DNA from: Clostridiales bacterium
Lineage (GTDB): Bacteria; Bacillota; Clostridia; Oscillospirales; Oscillospiraceae
DNA: 28,177 bases
NCBI GenBank assembly: GCA_004551945.1
Contig: SFPN01000022.1
Location: 1 to 28,177 of the forward strand
Reading direction: 5' to 3'
Positions within the stretch are counted from its first letter, which is position 1; the number at the start of each line of letters is the position of its first letter. This document shows, piece by piece, positions 8,057-15,786 of the stretch. The translations under genes were made by a program, and so were the position numbers. Under the pieces are notes generated by a model. That model ran no database searches, had not been told where the DNA came from, and saw nothing but the letters and a program-made list of their open reading frames with translations.

Positions 8057-8742
8057 CCGCTGTCTACGGCCACCACGGTGAGGACGCTGTCTCTCACCGT
8101 AAATTTTACGTCCAGCGCCCCGAAGGCCATGCCGTACACCCGCTCCGGGTCCTCCTGATAGGAGGGGCGGGGGTCCTGAGCCAGCACCCCGGTGAGAGCC
8201 TCCCGGTCCTGGGCCGGGACAAGGGCCAGCAGGTCCGGGGGAAAGACCACCTCCAGCCGGTAGCCCTGGTACCCGGCGGTAAAGCCCCCCAGAGCCTCCG
8301 GGTGGGCGTCCGTGTAGGGCAGATAGGGCTTGATGTCAAAAATGGGGGTGCCGTCCAGCAGGTCCGCCCCGGACACATGGATCACCGGCCCTAAGTCCGG
8401 GTGGTGCTCCACCCCTTCCAGCTTCACGGAGGACAGGCCGATGGGGTTGGGCCGGAAGGGGGACCGGGTGGCGAAGACCCCCATGCGGGTGTTGCCCCCC
8501 AGCCGGGGGGGCCGGACGGTGGGGGACCAGGTCTCCCGCACTGCCTTGGAGAAGGACCAGATCAGCCACAGGTGGGAGAACCCCTCCAGCCCCCGCAGGG
8601 CGTCCGGGTTCCGGTACTCCGGCTCAAAGACGATGGCGGAGCGCAGCTCCGGCACCAGCCCGCTCTGCCGGGGAATGCCGAACTTGCTGGGAAAGGCACT
8701 GTGCATGGTGGCAATGATTTTCATGGGAACGGGATCGGTCAT
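8047..8742 (-). CDS. trmO: tRNA (N6-threonylcarbamoyladenosine37-N6)-methyltransferase TrmO
   Basis: SAM-dependent enzyme of the TsaA/TrmO (UPF0066) family that methylates t6A at position 37 of certain tRNAs, tuning ACY decoding. The hallmark RMGVFATRSPFRPNPIGLS is present, together with FSHLWLIWSF and the downstream LDGTPIFDIKPYLPYTD. At 231 residues it matches typical TrmO. The ATG at 8742 is chosen because AGGAGGG lies just upstream on the minus strand; longer readings run through that site and past the promoter. It is transcribed alone from a well-formed promoter (8780-8808), convergent with the DUF421 gene. Confidence 0.92.
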   Translation of the reverse strand: MTDPVPMKIIATMHSAFPSKFGIPRQSGLVPELRSAIVFEPEYRNPDALRGLEGFSHLWLIWSFSKAVRETWSPTVRPPRLGGNTRMGVFATRSPFRPNPIGLSSVKLEGVEHHPDLGPVIHVSGADLLDGTPIFDIKPYLPYTDAHPEALGGFTAGYQGYRLEVVFPPDLLALVPAQDREALTGVLAQDPRPSYQEDPERVYGMAFGALDVKFTVRDSVLTVVAVDSGRI

Positions 8743-8779
8743 GGAAACGCCCTCCTGGGAAAAATTCCTGATTTTCTCC

Positions 8780-8808
8780 AGTATACCGGCTGAGAAAGAC
8801 CGGCGCAA
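8780..8808 (-). promoter_or_regulatory. Sigma-A-type promoter of trmO
   Basis: On the minus strand, TTGCGC (8803-8808) and TATACT (8780-8785) are 17 bases apart, about 38 bases before the trmO start codon. Confidence 0.7.
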
Positions 8809-8838
8809 GAGTAAACTGCCTCCGGCGGGATAAAAACC

Positions 8839-8866
8839 TTGTCCCGGAGGAAAATCATGCTATAAT
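8839..8866 (+). promoter_or_regulatory. Promoter-like site reading into the hairpin element
   Basis: TTGTCC (8839-8844), a 16-base spacer and a consensus TATAAT (8861-8866) preceded by TGC (extended -10). The -10 lies inside the left terminal repeat of the element and the -35 outside it. A transcript starting near 8873 would run through all six hairpins toward the CoA-transferase gene. Confidence 0.5.
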
Positions 8867-9131
8867 AATGTCTGTTGAATAAACCGCTTTGCGGTTTATT
8901 CGCGCGGCTGCGGCCGCGCAATTCCATAAAAATGGCTCTTTTGAGCAGTTTTTATGGAATTCAGCCATTGTTACAATACGTATTTCCACTGGAGAACCGC
9001 GGTGCTCCAGTGGAAGGTGCAAGGTTTTTGGACTAAATTGTCCAAAAACCTTGCACCCGAACAAAGCCAATGAGCCTTGAAAGCCTTGGCTTTCAAGGCT
9101 TGCGGCTTTGTTCAGTACGCATTATAACATG
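8856..9131. repeat. MITE-like multi-hairpin element with terminal inverted repeats
   Basis: This fills the gap between trmO and the CoA-transferase. Six hairpins stand side by side: 8878-8900 (10-base stem), 8902-8919 (7), 8920-8961 (13, with an inner 4-base stem), 8984-9015 (11), 9016-9057 (18, perfect) and 9059-9113 (two stacked stems, 10 and 13). The ends are imperfect inverted repeats: the left end runs CATGCTATAAT... to ...GAATAAACCGC, and the right end read on the minus strand runs CATGTTATAAT... to ...GAACAAAGCCGC. No protein is encoded. A non-autonomous mobile repeat is the best reading; whether it occurs elsewhere in the genome cannot be seen here. Confidence 0.65.
9100..9128 (+). 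promoter_or_regulatory. Promoter at the right end of the hairpin element
   Basis: TTGCGG (9100-9105), a 17-base spacer and TATAAC (9123-9128). Both boxes lie inside the element's right arm, and the predicted start (about 9135) gives a 35-base leader for the CoA-transferase gene. Confidence 0.55.
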
Positions 9132-9169
9132 GTAAGGTAACACAGACAGAGAGAAGGAGACCGAGTGAA

Positions 9170-10825
9170 ATGAGCAAGATCATCACCGCTGCCCAGGCAG
9201 CAGCGCTTGTGAAAGACGGCTGCACCCTGACCACCACCGGCTTCAACGGCTTCGGCTGCCCGGAGGACCTGATCATGTCTCTGGCTGAGCACTTCGACCA
9301 GACCGGTCACCCCCGGGACCTGACCCTGGTCAAGTGCACCAGCCAGGGGGACGGCAAGGGCCGGGGGGTGAGCCACCTGGCCGCCCGGGAGGGGATGCTC
9401 CGGGAGCTGATCCTCTCTCATATGGGCTACGACCCAGGCCTGCGGAAGCTGGTCCAGGAGGAAAAGGTCACCTGCTACCTGCTCCCCCTGGGGAACCTGA
9501 TGCAGCTGTTCCGGGCCATCGCCGGGGGCCTGCCCGGGGTGATTGCCACCACCGGCATCGGCACCTTCGCCGATCCCCGCCACGGGGGCGGCAAGGCCAA
9601 CCAGCGCACCCGGGAGAGCCAGAAGAGCATCGTCTCCCTCATGGAGATGGGGGAGCAGAAATACCTGTTCTATCCCACCTTTCCCATTCACGTCTGCTTT
9701 ATCCGGGCCACCCTGGGGGACGAAAACGGCAACCTGTCCCTGCGCAACGAGGCCATGAACGTGGAGCAGTTCGAGGTGGCCGCGGCGGTCCACAATTCCG
9801 GGGGTATCGTCATTGCTCAGGTGGACAAGGTGGTGAAGGCAGGCACCATCCCCGCCAAAGAGGTGGTGATCCACGGCTTCATGGTGGACTACCTGGTGGA
9901 GGGCCGCCCGGAATACAGCCGCCAGAGCTTTGAGACCGACGCCTTCCGCCCGGAGATTGCCGGGCTGGCGGTGACGCCCTCCGCCGGATTCGATCGTCTC
10001 CCCATGGGGCCCCGGAAGATCTGCTGCCGCCGGGCCGCCATGGAGCTGCGGCCCAACACTCTCATCAACCTGGGCATCGGAATGCCCGGAGGCATCGGGT
10101 CCGTGGCGGAGGAGGAGGGAATCTCCCACCTGTTCACCCTGTCCATGGAGTGCGGCCCTCTGGGCGGCATCCCCCTGGGGGGCATCGACTTCGGCGCGGC
10201 GGTGAACCCGGAGGCCATGTACCGGATGGCGGATATCCTCCAGCTCTACGACGGGGGCGCGCTGGACATGGCGGTGCTGGGCTTTGCGGAGGTGGACCGG
10301 TTCGGCAACGTGAACGCCCACAACTTCCAGGGCCGCGTGGTGGGGCCGGGGGGCTTCATTGACATTACCCAGAACGCGAAAAAGCTGTGCTTTATCGGCA
10401 CCTTCACCGCCGGCAAGCAGGAGGTTGGGCTGAAGGACAACGGCCTGATGATCCACACCCAGGGACCCCAGAAAAAGTTCCTGAAGCAAGTGGGGGACAT
10501 TACCTTCTCCGGCCAGGAGGCCGCGCGGAAGGGCCAGGACGTGCTGTACATTACCGAGCGGGCTGTGTTCAGCCTGGAGCCCATGGGCATGACTCTCCTG
10601 GAAATTGCCCACGGGGTGGATTTACAGCGGGATATCCTGGACCAGATGGACTTCCAGCCGGTGATCCCCGAGCACGTGCGGTACATGGACCCCCGGCTCT
10701 TCCGGGACGCCCCCATGGGGCTGACCTCCGAGGAGATGAGCAACCCCACCGGGGAATATGAGTTCTGGCGGGACCTGCGCCCCGGCTCTGCCGGGAGCAA
10801 TCGTCCGGAGCCGGAGGAAGAGTAA
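9170..10825 (+). CDS. Family I acyl-CoA:acetate/propionate CoA-transferase, fused alpha-beta
   Basis: Cytoplasmic enzyme that moves CoA between short-chain acyl-CoAs and free acids, used in anaerobic acetate, propionate or butyrate metabolism. The N-terminal half is the alpha-like domain (TTTGFNGFGCPEDL, about 21-34). The C-terminal half is the beta-like domain, with NLGIGMPGGIGSVAEEEG (300-317) and the catalytic glutamate E327 in SMECGPLGG. At 551 residues it matches single-chain Pct/YdiF-type transferases (about 520-530) with a short extra tail. AAGGAG (9154-9159) precedes the ATG. nudC follows 12 bases later, so they are co-transcribed. The preferred acyl substrate cannot be read from sequence; propionate CoA-transferase is the closest general name. 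Confidence 0.87.
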   Translation: MSKIITAAQAAALVKDGCTLTTTGFNGFGCPEDLIMSLAEHFDQTGHPRDLTLVKCTSQGDGKGRGVSHLAAREGMLRELILSHMGYDPGLRKLVQEEKVTCYLLPLGNLMQLFRAIAGGLPGVIATTGIGTFADPRHGGGKANQRTRESQKSIVSLMEMGEQKYLFYPTFPIHVCFIRATLGDENGNLSLRNEAMNVEQFEVAAAVHNSGGIVIAQVDKVVKAGTIPAKEVVIHGFMVDYLVEGRPEYSRQSFETDAFRPEIAGLAVTPSAGFDRLPMGPRKICCRRAAMELRPNTLINLGIGMPGGIGSVAEEEGISHLFTLSMECGPLGGIPLGGIDFGAAVNPEAMYRMADILQLYDGGALDMAVLGFAEVDRFGNVNAHNFQGRVVGPGGFIDITQNAKKLCFIGTFTAGKQEVGLKDNGLMIHTQGPQKKFLKQVGDITFSGQEAARKGQDVLYITERAVFSLEPMGMTLLEIAHGVDLQRDILDQMDFQPVIPEHVRYMDPRLFRDAPMGLTSEEMSNPTGEYEFWRDLRPGSAGSNRPEPEEE

Positions 10826-10837
10826 GGAGGGCTGGTT

Positions 10838-11668
10838 ATGCTGCAGGATATCGCACCCAAACAGTACCATGTGGAGTATACCCCTGTCCCCCTGGCGGAG
10901 GACGCCCTGTGCTTTGTCTTTCGCGGCCAAGAGATTCTGGAGCGGCTGGGGGAGGACGGCATGCTGGCCCTGCCCACCTGGAAAGAACTGAAAGAAAAGG
11001 CCCTCCGGACCACCTACCTGTTCCGTATCGACCAGCAGGTCTACTGCCTGGCAGAGCTGGAGGAGGGGGATCAGCCCCCGGGCTGCAGCTGGTGGAAGCT
11101 CCGGGGCAGCCGGGACAAGAAGGCCCTGGACCTGCACTTTGCCGAGACCACGGCCTATCACCTGTACGTCTGGTACCGGGACAACCAGTTCTGCGGCCGC
11201 TGCGGCGGCAGAACCCAGCCGGATGAAAAGGAGCGGATGCTCCGCTGTCCCGTCTGCGGCAACCTGATCTACCCCAAGATCGCCCCGGCCATTCTGGTGG
11301 CGGTAACCCACGGGGACCAGATCCTCATGACCCGCTACCAGGGCCGGGACTACAAGGGCTACGCCCTCATTGCCGGGTTTACGGAGATCGGGGAGACAGC
11401 GGAGGACACCATCCGCCGGGAGGTGATGGAGGAGGTGGGCCTGCGCGTTACGGACATCCGCTACTACGCCAGCCAGCCCTGGGGGATGGACTCCAACCTG
11501 CTGCTGGGCTTCTTTGCCCGGCTGGAGGGCAGCCCGGAGATTCACATGGACCGGCAGGAGCTCTCCCAGGCGGGGTGGTACCGCCGGGAGGAGATCGACC
11601 TGGCCCCGGACAACTACAGTCTCACCAATCAAATGATCCAGGCCTTTTTGCAGGGGGACTGGACCTGA
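10838..11668 (+). CDS. nudC: NAD+ diphosphatase / RNA deNADding Nudix hydrolase NudC
   Basis: Splits NAD(H) into NMN(H) and AMP and, in characterised homologues, removes NAD caps from RNA. Domains in order: an NADH-pyrophosphatase N-terminal region; a zinc ribbon with C119, C122, C137 and C140 (CGRCGG and CPVCGN); then the Nudix fold with a complete box (G180, E186, R194, E195, E198, E199, G201). The NudC-specific SQPW follows at 212-215. The 276 residues fit the family. AAGGAGG sits before the ATG, 12 bases after the CoA-transferase stop, so it is the second gene of that operon. All catalytic acidic residues are present, so activity is expected. Confidence 0.92.
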   Translation: MLQDIAPKQYHVEYTPVPLAEDALCFVFRGQEILERLGEDGMLALPTWKELKEKALRTTYLFRIDQQVYCLAELEEGDQPPGCSWWKLRGSRDKKALDLHFAETTAYHLYVWYRDNQFCGRCGGRTQPDEKERMLRCPVCGNLIYPKIAPAILVAVTHGDQILMTRYQGRDYKGYALIAGFTEIGETAEDTIRREVMEEVGLRVTDIRYYASQPWGMDSNLLLGFFARLEGSPEIHMDRQELSQAGWYRREEIDLAPDNYSLTNQMIQAFLQGDWT

Positions 11669-11705
11669 AAAAACGCCAAGAATACAGAGAAAGAAGGCAA
11701 ACACA

Positions 11706-12263
11706 ATGGACCTGACCTATCAGGAGGCCCTGGATCTGCTCAAGGAGTATAACCAGGGCGAGTTTCACTTAAAGCATGCATACATCGTCTCCGACGTCAT
11801 GGGCTGGTTTGCGGACCAGCTGGGCTACGGGGAGGAGAAGGACTTTTGGTCTGTCGTGGGCCTGCTCCACGACTTGGACTTTGAGCAGTACCCCGACCAG
11901 CACTGCATCAAGTCCCAGGAAATCATGCGGGAGCGGGGATTGGACGAGCGGCTCATCCACGCCACCGCCAGCCACGGCTACGGCATCACCGTGGACATCC
12001 AGCCGGAGCACCAGATGGAGAAGGTCCTCTTCGCCACCGACGAGCTGACCGGCCTGATCGGGGCGGTGGCCATCATGCGCCCCTCCAAGAGTGTGTCGGA
12101 CCTGGAGGTAAAATCCGTCAAGAAGAAGTACAAAGACAAGAAGTTTGCCGCCGGGTGCTCCCGGGAGGTGATCCAGCGGGGCGCCGATATGCTGGGATGG
12201 ACCCTGGAGGAGCTCATCGACCAGACCATCCAGGCCATGCGGGCCAGCGACCACGCAGACTAA
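11706..12263 (+). CDS. HD-superfamily hydrolase, uncharacterised
   Basis: A 185-residue single HD-domain protein, metal-dependent phosphohydrolase fold. The metal-site residues appear in order: H24, the H55-D56 pair in LLHDLDFEQYP and D112 in ATDELTG, with H90 between. It resembles the small predicted HD hydrolases of the COG2316 type, whose substrate is unknown. The C-terminal part (about 125-180) is helical, with a Lys-rich KKKYKDKK. The ribosome site is weak (GAAGG about 10 bases upstream). It lies 37 bases after nudC with no terminator between, so it is probably the third gene of that operon. A role in nucleotide turnover alongside nudC is only a guess. Confidence 0.82.
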   Translation: MDLTYQEALDLLKEYNQGEFHLKHAYIVSDVMGWFADQLGYGEEKDFWSVVGLLHDLDFEQYPDQHCIKSQEIMRERGLDERLIHATASHGYGITVDIQPEHQMEKVLFATDELTGLIGAVAIMRPSKSVSDLEVKSVKKKYKDKKFAAGCSREVIQRGADMLGWTLEELIDQTIQAMRASDHAD

Positions 12264-12284
12264 TATGGCAAAAAGCATGAAAAG

Positions 12285-12325
12285 AGGGCTTCTGCAGACT
12301 GTAAGTTCTGCGGAAGCCCTTTTTC
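12285..12325. terminator. Bidirectional terminator between convergent operons
   Basis: A 14-base stem with one G-T type mismatch (12285-12298 with 12307-12320) and an 8-base loop. TTTTT follows on the plus strand; CTTTTC follows on the minus strand. It serves both the HD-hydrolase operon and the Gx-transporter operon. Confidence 0.85.
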
Positions 12326-12333
12326 CTTTGGGT

Positions 12334-12855
12334 TTAACTTTTTTTGGGCGGCGGAAGAAGTTGTGTCAGCTTTGACGTTCTGCTGACCACAAATTGCGCG
12401 CACAGACCGGTGAAAATGCCAGCAACGATGCCGGACACCATCAGCACCGGCAGATAACAGATCAGCGCAGGGGTTCCGGTAATGAGGATGGCCACGGTGA
12501 TCTGCCCCAGGTTGTGCGCCATGGCGCCAAAGACGCTGCAAAGCCAGATCTGTTTGGGAGAGACGATCCTTCTCAGAATGAGCATGACAAGATAGCACAG
12601 CAGTCCTCCTGCCAGGCTGTAAAACAGGGCCATCAGCTGCCCGGAGAAGATGCTGCCCAGCAGGATGCGGACCAGCAGAATGCAGGCGGTGTCCCTGGGA
12701 CCAAGGACAAACATGGCGTACACCGTGATGATGTTTGCAAGCCCCAGCTTAACGCCCGGTATGGGCGCAAGGGCGGGCAGCTGCAATTCTACCATGAAAA
12801 TCGTCAGTGCGACAGCAGTCAAAAGCGCCATATAGGTCAGTCGTTTCGTATTCAC
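12334..12855 (-). CDS. Gx transporter family membrane protein (HepS-I/EetB-like)
   Basis: A 173-residue integral membrane protein with about five hydrophobic segments. The family stretch PGVKLGLANIITVYAMFVLG identifies the group named Gx transporter or heptaprenyl diphosphate synthase component I. Members sit beside FMN-binding proteins and ApbE in flavin extracellular electron transfer loci, where one is called EetB. The start is set at GTG 12855, because AAGGGAGA precedes it on the minus strand and the longer ATG reading at 12912 would overlap apbE by 44 bases. It is 13 bases downstream of apbE and ends the operon. No NusG-domain partner (EetA) or polyprenyl synthase is seen here. Substrate unknown; a role in electron transfer or quinone supply is inferred from context. 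Confidence 0.75.
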   Translation of the reverse strand: MNTKRLTYMALLTAVALTIFMVELQLPALAPIPGVKLGLANIITVYAMFVLGPRDTACILLVRILLGSIFSGQLMALFYSLAGGLLCYLVMLILRRIVSPKQIWLCSVFGAMAHNLGQITVAILITGTPALICYLPVLMVSGIVAGIFTGLCAQFVVSRTSKLTQLLPPPKKS

Positions 12856-12868
12856 TGTGCATCTCCCT

Positions 12869-13903
12869 TTACTCTTGGTAAAGCACCGCAACTTCGTCGA
12901 AGGGACTCTCATCTGCCAGAGAGAACCGGTCGGTCAGCCCCTCCGTAATGGTGATTTGGCCGTCCTCCGTGACAAATACAGCCTCAAAATTGCCGGTCTC
13001 CCGCCAGAACTGGGCGGCGTCCTCCAGCCCCATAACGAACAGCGCTGTGGAGAGCCCGTCGCACATGAGACCGCTGCCACCTATGATGGTGACGGAGATC
13101 AGGCCGCTGTGGGTGGGTGCTCCGGTGGCGGGGTCGATGATGTGCCAATAGGTTTCGCCGTCCTCCACGAAGTAGCGCTCATAGCCGCCGGAGGTAATGA
13201 CCGCCTGGTCGGTGACCTCCAGCACCCCGATGTACCCATCGCCCAGGGGGTTCTGCACTCCGATCCGCCAAGGGGAGCCGTCCGGCTTGCTGCCCAGGGC
13301 CTGCACATTGCCGCCCAGGTTCAGCAGGGCTGAGGTGACGCCGGCCTCCCGCAGAAGGGAGAGAATTTGGTCGCCGGTGTAGCCCTTGGCCACGCTGCCC
13401 AGGTCAATCTCCATATCGGGGGGGAGCGTCACCGCAGACTGTTTGCGGTCAAAGTCTATTTTGGTGTAATCCACATGGGCAAGCAGCTCCGCCAGTTCCT
13501 CTGTCTCCGGCACGCCATAGTCCCCGGTGGTAAAGCCCCAGGCCCGCACAACAGGATAGATGGACAGGTCCAGAGCGCCGCCTGTCTGGCCGCAGAGCGC
13601 CAGCGCCTGGTCCAGCAGGTCAGCGGTGTCTGCGGATACATGCCCGCTGCCGTTGTGGTTAATGGCGTAGATTTCGCTGCTCTCCTCGGTTACAGACAGC
13701 TTGGCCTCCAACGCATGGATACGGGATTCCGCTGCGGCCAGCAGGGTTTCCTCCCCATAGATGGTAAAGTCCATCACCGTGTCCATGGCAAAGACCGTGC
13801 CGGTGACAGGCTCTGTGGGAGTGACCGGCTCTGGGCCCGCCTGACTGCCGCAGCTGGTGAGAAGCAGGGTGAGAAGAAGCAGAGGGGCGAAGGCTCGTTT
13901 CAT
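12869..13903 (-). CDS. apbE: FAD:protein FMN transferase, lipoprotein (ApbE)
   Basis: Transfers FMN from FAD onto a threonine of exported flavoproteins through a phosphoester bond. It has a lipoprotein signal (LLLLTLLLTSC, lipid cysteine C18), so it acts on the outer face of the membrane. Family marks: FAMDTVMDFTIYG, EIDLGSVAKGYTGD, LLNLGGNVQALG, DPATGAPT and the C-terminal GLMCDGLSTALFVMG. The 344 residues fit the family. It lies 18 bases downstream of a protein that carries the matching acceptor motif SGAT, so that neighbour is its likely substrate. AAAGGAA precedes the ATG. All expected motifs are present. Confidence 0.93.
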   Translation of the reverse strand: MKRAFAPLLLLTLLLTSCGSQAGPEPVTPTEPVTGTVFAMDTVMDFTIYGEETLLAAAESRIHALEAKLSVTEESSEIYAINHNGSGHVSADTADLLDQALALCGQTGGALDLSIYPVVRAWGFTTGDYGVPETEELAELLAHVDYTKIDFDRKQSAVTLPPDMEIDLGSVAKGYTGDQILSLLREAGVTSALLNLGGNVQALGSKPDGSPWRIGVQNPLGDGYIGVLEVTDQAVITSGGYERYFVEDGETYWHIIDPATGAPTHSGLISVTIIGGSGLMCDGLSTALFVMGLEDAAQFWRETGNFEAVFVTEDGQITITEGLTDRFSLADESPFDEVAVLYQE

Positions 13904-13921
13904 GGGAGTGGTTCCTTTCCG

Positions 13922-15253
13922 TTAGTTTTTCGCGCTGGCAAGGGCAGCTTTCACTGCGTCAATGATGCCGCCGGAGGAGTAGGTCGCCCCGCTGACTGTG
14001 TTCACATTCGCGCTCTGGGCAGACAGGATCCGGCTGATGACTCCCTTGCCGTCGGAGAGATAGGGCTCGTCATCGGAAGAGGACGTGACCGAAATACCCG
14101 TAATTACGTCGTTCTGAATGGTTACGCTGACAGTGATCGGCCCATTGAACCCGCTCCCGGTGCCGGTGAAGGTGCCGTTTTTGTAGGTCAGCACCGGTTC
14201 AGGTGCCGGAGCAGGCTGAGCGGGAGTCTGGGCGGTGGTGGTTTGAGAGGAAGTCTGCGTCTGGGCCGCGGCAGACTGCTTGGAGCTGGAGGAAGGGGCG
14301 GCAGTGGTGGTGGACGCCGCAGGTTTTTCAGTCTGTTGGGTCTGCTCTGCCTGCTGGGCCGGCTTTTCTTCGGTGCCGGCAGTCTCAGCCTCCGGGGTGT
14401 CCTCTTCTTCCTCTGCAGCGGGCTCGTCGGCTTCCTCCTGGCCCTCTGTGAGCACTTCCTCCTGGGAGGCTCCATCCTCCGGGTCCTCCGTTTGTGCCTG
14501 GCAGCCCAGGCAGCCGGTCAGGATCAGGGACAGCAGCAGCGCACAGGCCAGGGCACGTCTCTGCCGCCGGAACAGTCCTGTGGTCTGTTTGCTCTTGCGG
14601 GCCACCGCCTTCAGAACGCGGCAAATAGCATAGCCCAGGAACACCACGCTATAGACCAGCACACTCAGCAGATAGCCGCTGCGCCCCTCCAGGGCGGCGG
14701 GCACAGTCAGCAGCATAATGTGGACATACAGCAGGGCATAGAACCCATATGCCAGCCGCTGAAGCTTTTTCCAGCTGGACCCTTTCATCTTTTTCCGCAC
14801 GGTTTTGAAGGAGGTGATAAACAGGGGAAGCATGATGCAGATCAGCACCAAAGAGCAGATGGCGGCTGCCAGCTGATTGGCCGGGAGCTTGGTAATTCCC
14901 AGGAAATAGACTTTGCCATAGGCGGCGTTGTGGCCCAGGGTCAGGATAGCGGCCAGGATGGAGAGCTCACCCCGGATGGGCATCAGGAATCGAATGGCTT
15001 TTGAGCCGTTGGGCAGGGCACCCGTCCACATGACCACAGCCCAGAGGGCGGTGGCAAAGGCGCTGCGGGAGAAGATGGGCCACACCCAGTTCTGGAACCA
15101 TCCCGGGAAACGGACCCCGCCCAGGGTGCAGCCCAGCACCACCGCCGAGATGGCCGCTGCCGCCAGGTAAAAGGGGATGGGATGCTGCTTCAGCGGCTTC
15201 GCGCAGCCCCAGAGGAACAGCGCCGCCAAGGCCAAAGAGAGTAGAAAAATCAT
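13922..15253 (-). CDS. Membrane reductase-like domain fused to FMN-binding domain, flavinylation substrate
   Basis: A 443-residue fusion. Residues 1-215 hold about six or seven membrane segments resembling the ferric-reductase-like/MsrQ group, with H108 (LTLGHNAAYG) and H178 (ALLYVHIMLL) as possible heme ligands. Residues 229-248 look like a second, internal lipoprotein signal: RRQRR, a hydrophobic run and the lipobox LTGC with C248. A long Glu/Thr/Ser/Ala linker (about 250-350) follows, then an FMN-binding domain ending in VSGATYSS, where T424 is the expected FMN attachment site for ApbE. The likely role is moving electrons from the membrane to an outside acceptor. GGAGG precedes the ATG at 15253. 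It lies between the SLH protein and apbE. Confidence 0.82.
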   Translation of the reverse strand: MIFLLSLALAALFLWGCAKPLKQHPIPFYLAAAAISAVVLGCTLGGVRFPGWFQNWVWPIFSRSAFATALWAVVMWTGALPNGSKAIRFLMPIRGELSILAAILTLGHNAAYGKVYFLGITKLPANQLAAAICSLVLICIMLPLFITSFKTVRKKMKGSSWKKLQRLAYGFYALLYVHIMLLTVPAALEGRSGYLLSVLVYSVVFLGYAICRVLKAVARKSKQTTGLFRRQRRALACALLLSLILTGCLGCQAQTEDPEDGASQEEVLTEGQEEADEPAAEEEEDTPEAETAGTEEKPAQQAEQTQQTEKPAASTTTAAPSSSSKQSAAAQTQTSSQTTTAQTPAQPAPAPEPVLTYKNGTFTGTGSGFNGPITVSVTIQNDVITGISVTSSSDDEPYLSDGKGVISRILSAQSANVNTVSGATYSSGGIIDAVKAALASAKN

Positions 15254-15270
15254 AAGGGAACCTCCGTAGT

Positions 15271-15315
15271 AAAATTGGGCTCACCCCGAAGCCGCAGGAG
15301 CGGCTCCGGGGCGAG
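15271..15315 (-). terminator. Terminator-like hairpin between the SLH gene and the FMN-binding gene
   Basis: A 16-base stem with two wobble-type mismatches (15280-15295 with 15300-15315) and a four-base loop, followed on the minus strand by CCCAATTTT. The short T-run suggests partial termination, giving more surface protein than membrane enzyme from one promoter (inference). Confidence 0.5.
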
Positions 15316-15330
15316 GAGAATGGGCTGGGG

Positions 15331-15786
15331 TCAAGGGGTGGTATAGACCGAGAGGTGTTCGGTGAGCTCGCTGATCAGTTCGGCGGCCTCTGTGGAGGTG
15401 GCACTGCCGACATCGGCAAGCAGCGCCTGGGCCTCCTCATAGTGCTCGATCAGGCCGCTGTCATTGGCTGCGGTGCCGTCATCGATCAGCGCCTTGGCCT
15501 GCTCCACCAGTTGGGTAAGCTGTGTAACCTGCGTGCTGTTCACGGGAACGGCAGCTACAAGGTCTGCATAGTTGCTGCTGGAGACCTTCACGGTGTAGGT
15601 CTGGGTGTCGTCATACGCGCTGTCCATGGTGACCTTGCCGTCCCTGATCTCCACTGCGCTTGCAACGGTGGTGGCACCACGGCCGGAACCACAGGTGATG
15701 GTGACGGTCACATCTTCCAGATCTCCGGGCACGCCGGAAATGGCAACCTCTGCGGAGCCAGCCGTAAAGGAGGCAGCGAAATCTGC
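15331..15786 (-). pseudogene. C-terminal remainder of the SLH/Tp47-like protein, cut off by an in-frame TAG
   Basis: About 151 codons continue in exactly the same frame as the SLH gene after its TAG stop at 15787-15789. The text resumes as ADFAASFTAGSAEVAISG, a beta-rich domain with YTVKVSSSNYADLV, then a helical tail rich in Ala and Gln, ending in TGA. There is no ATG near the start and no ribosome site before the internal GTG at 15732, so independent translation is unlikely. Read together, the two parts make a 611-codon gene, the beta domain fitting after the Tp47-like region. A CAG-to-TAG change would be enough to cause the break. Suppression or read-through is possible but not supported by other signs. 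Confidence 0.7.

Noticed and set aside
8878..9113. CRISPR array in the hairpin-rich gap
   Set aside because: The hairpins have different sequences and no regular repeat-spacer pattern; no cas genes are nearby.
13367..15004. A 545-codon plus-strand frame opposite apbE and the FMN-binding gene
   Set aside because: Shadow frame with no ribosome site or domain; both minus-strand genes are well supported.
15331..15732. Independent 133-codon gene starting at GTG 15732
   Set aside because: There is no ribosome site, and it lies in perfect frame with the SLH gene across one TAG, so it is better read as its cut-off end.
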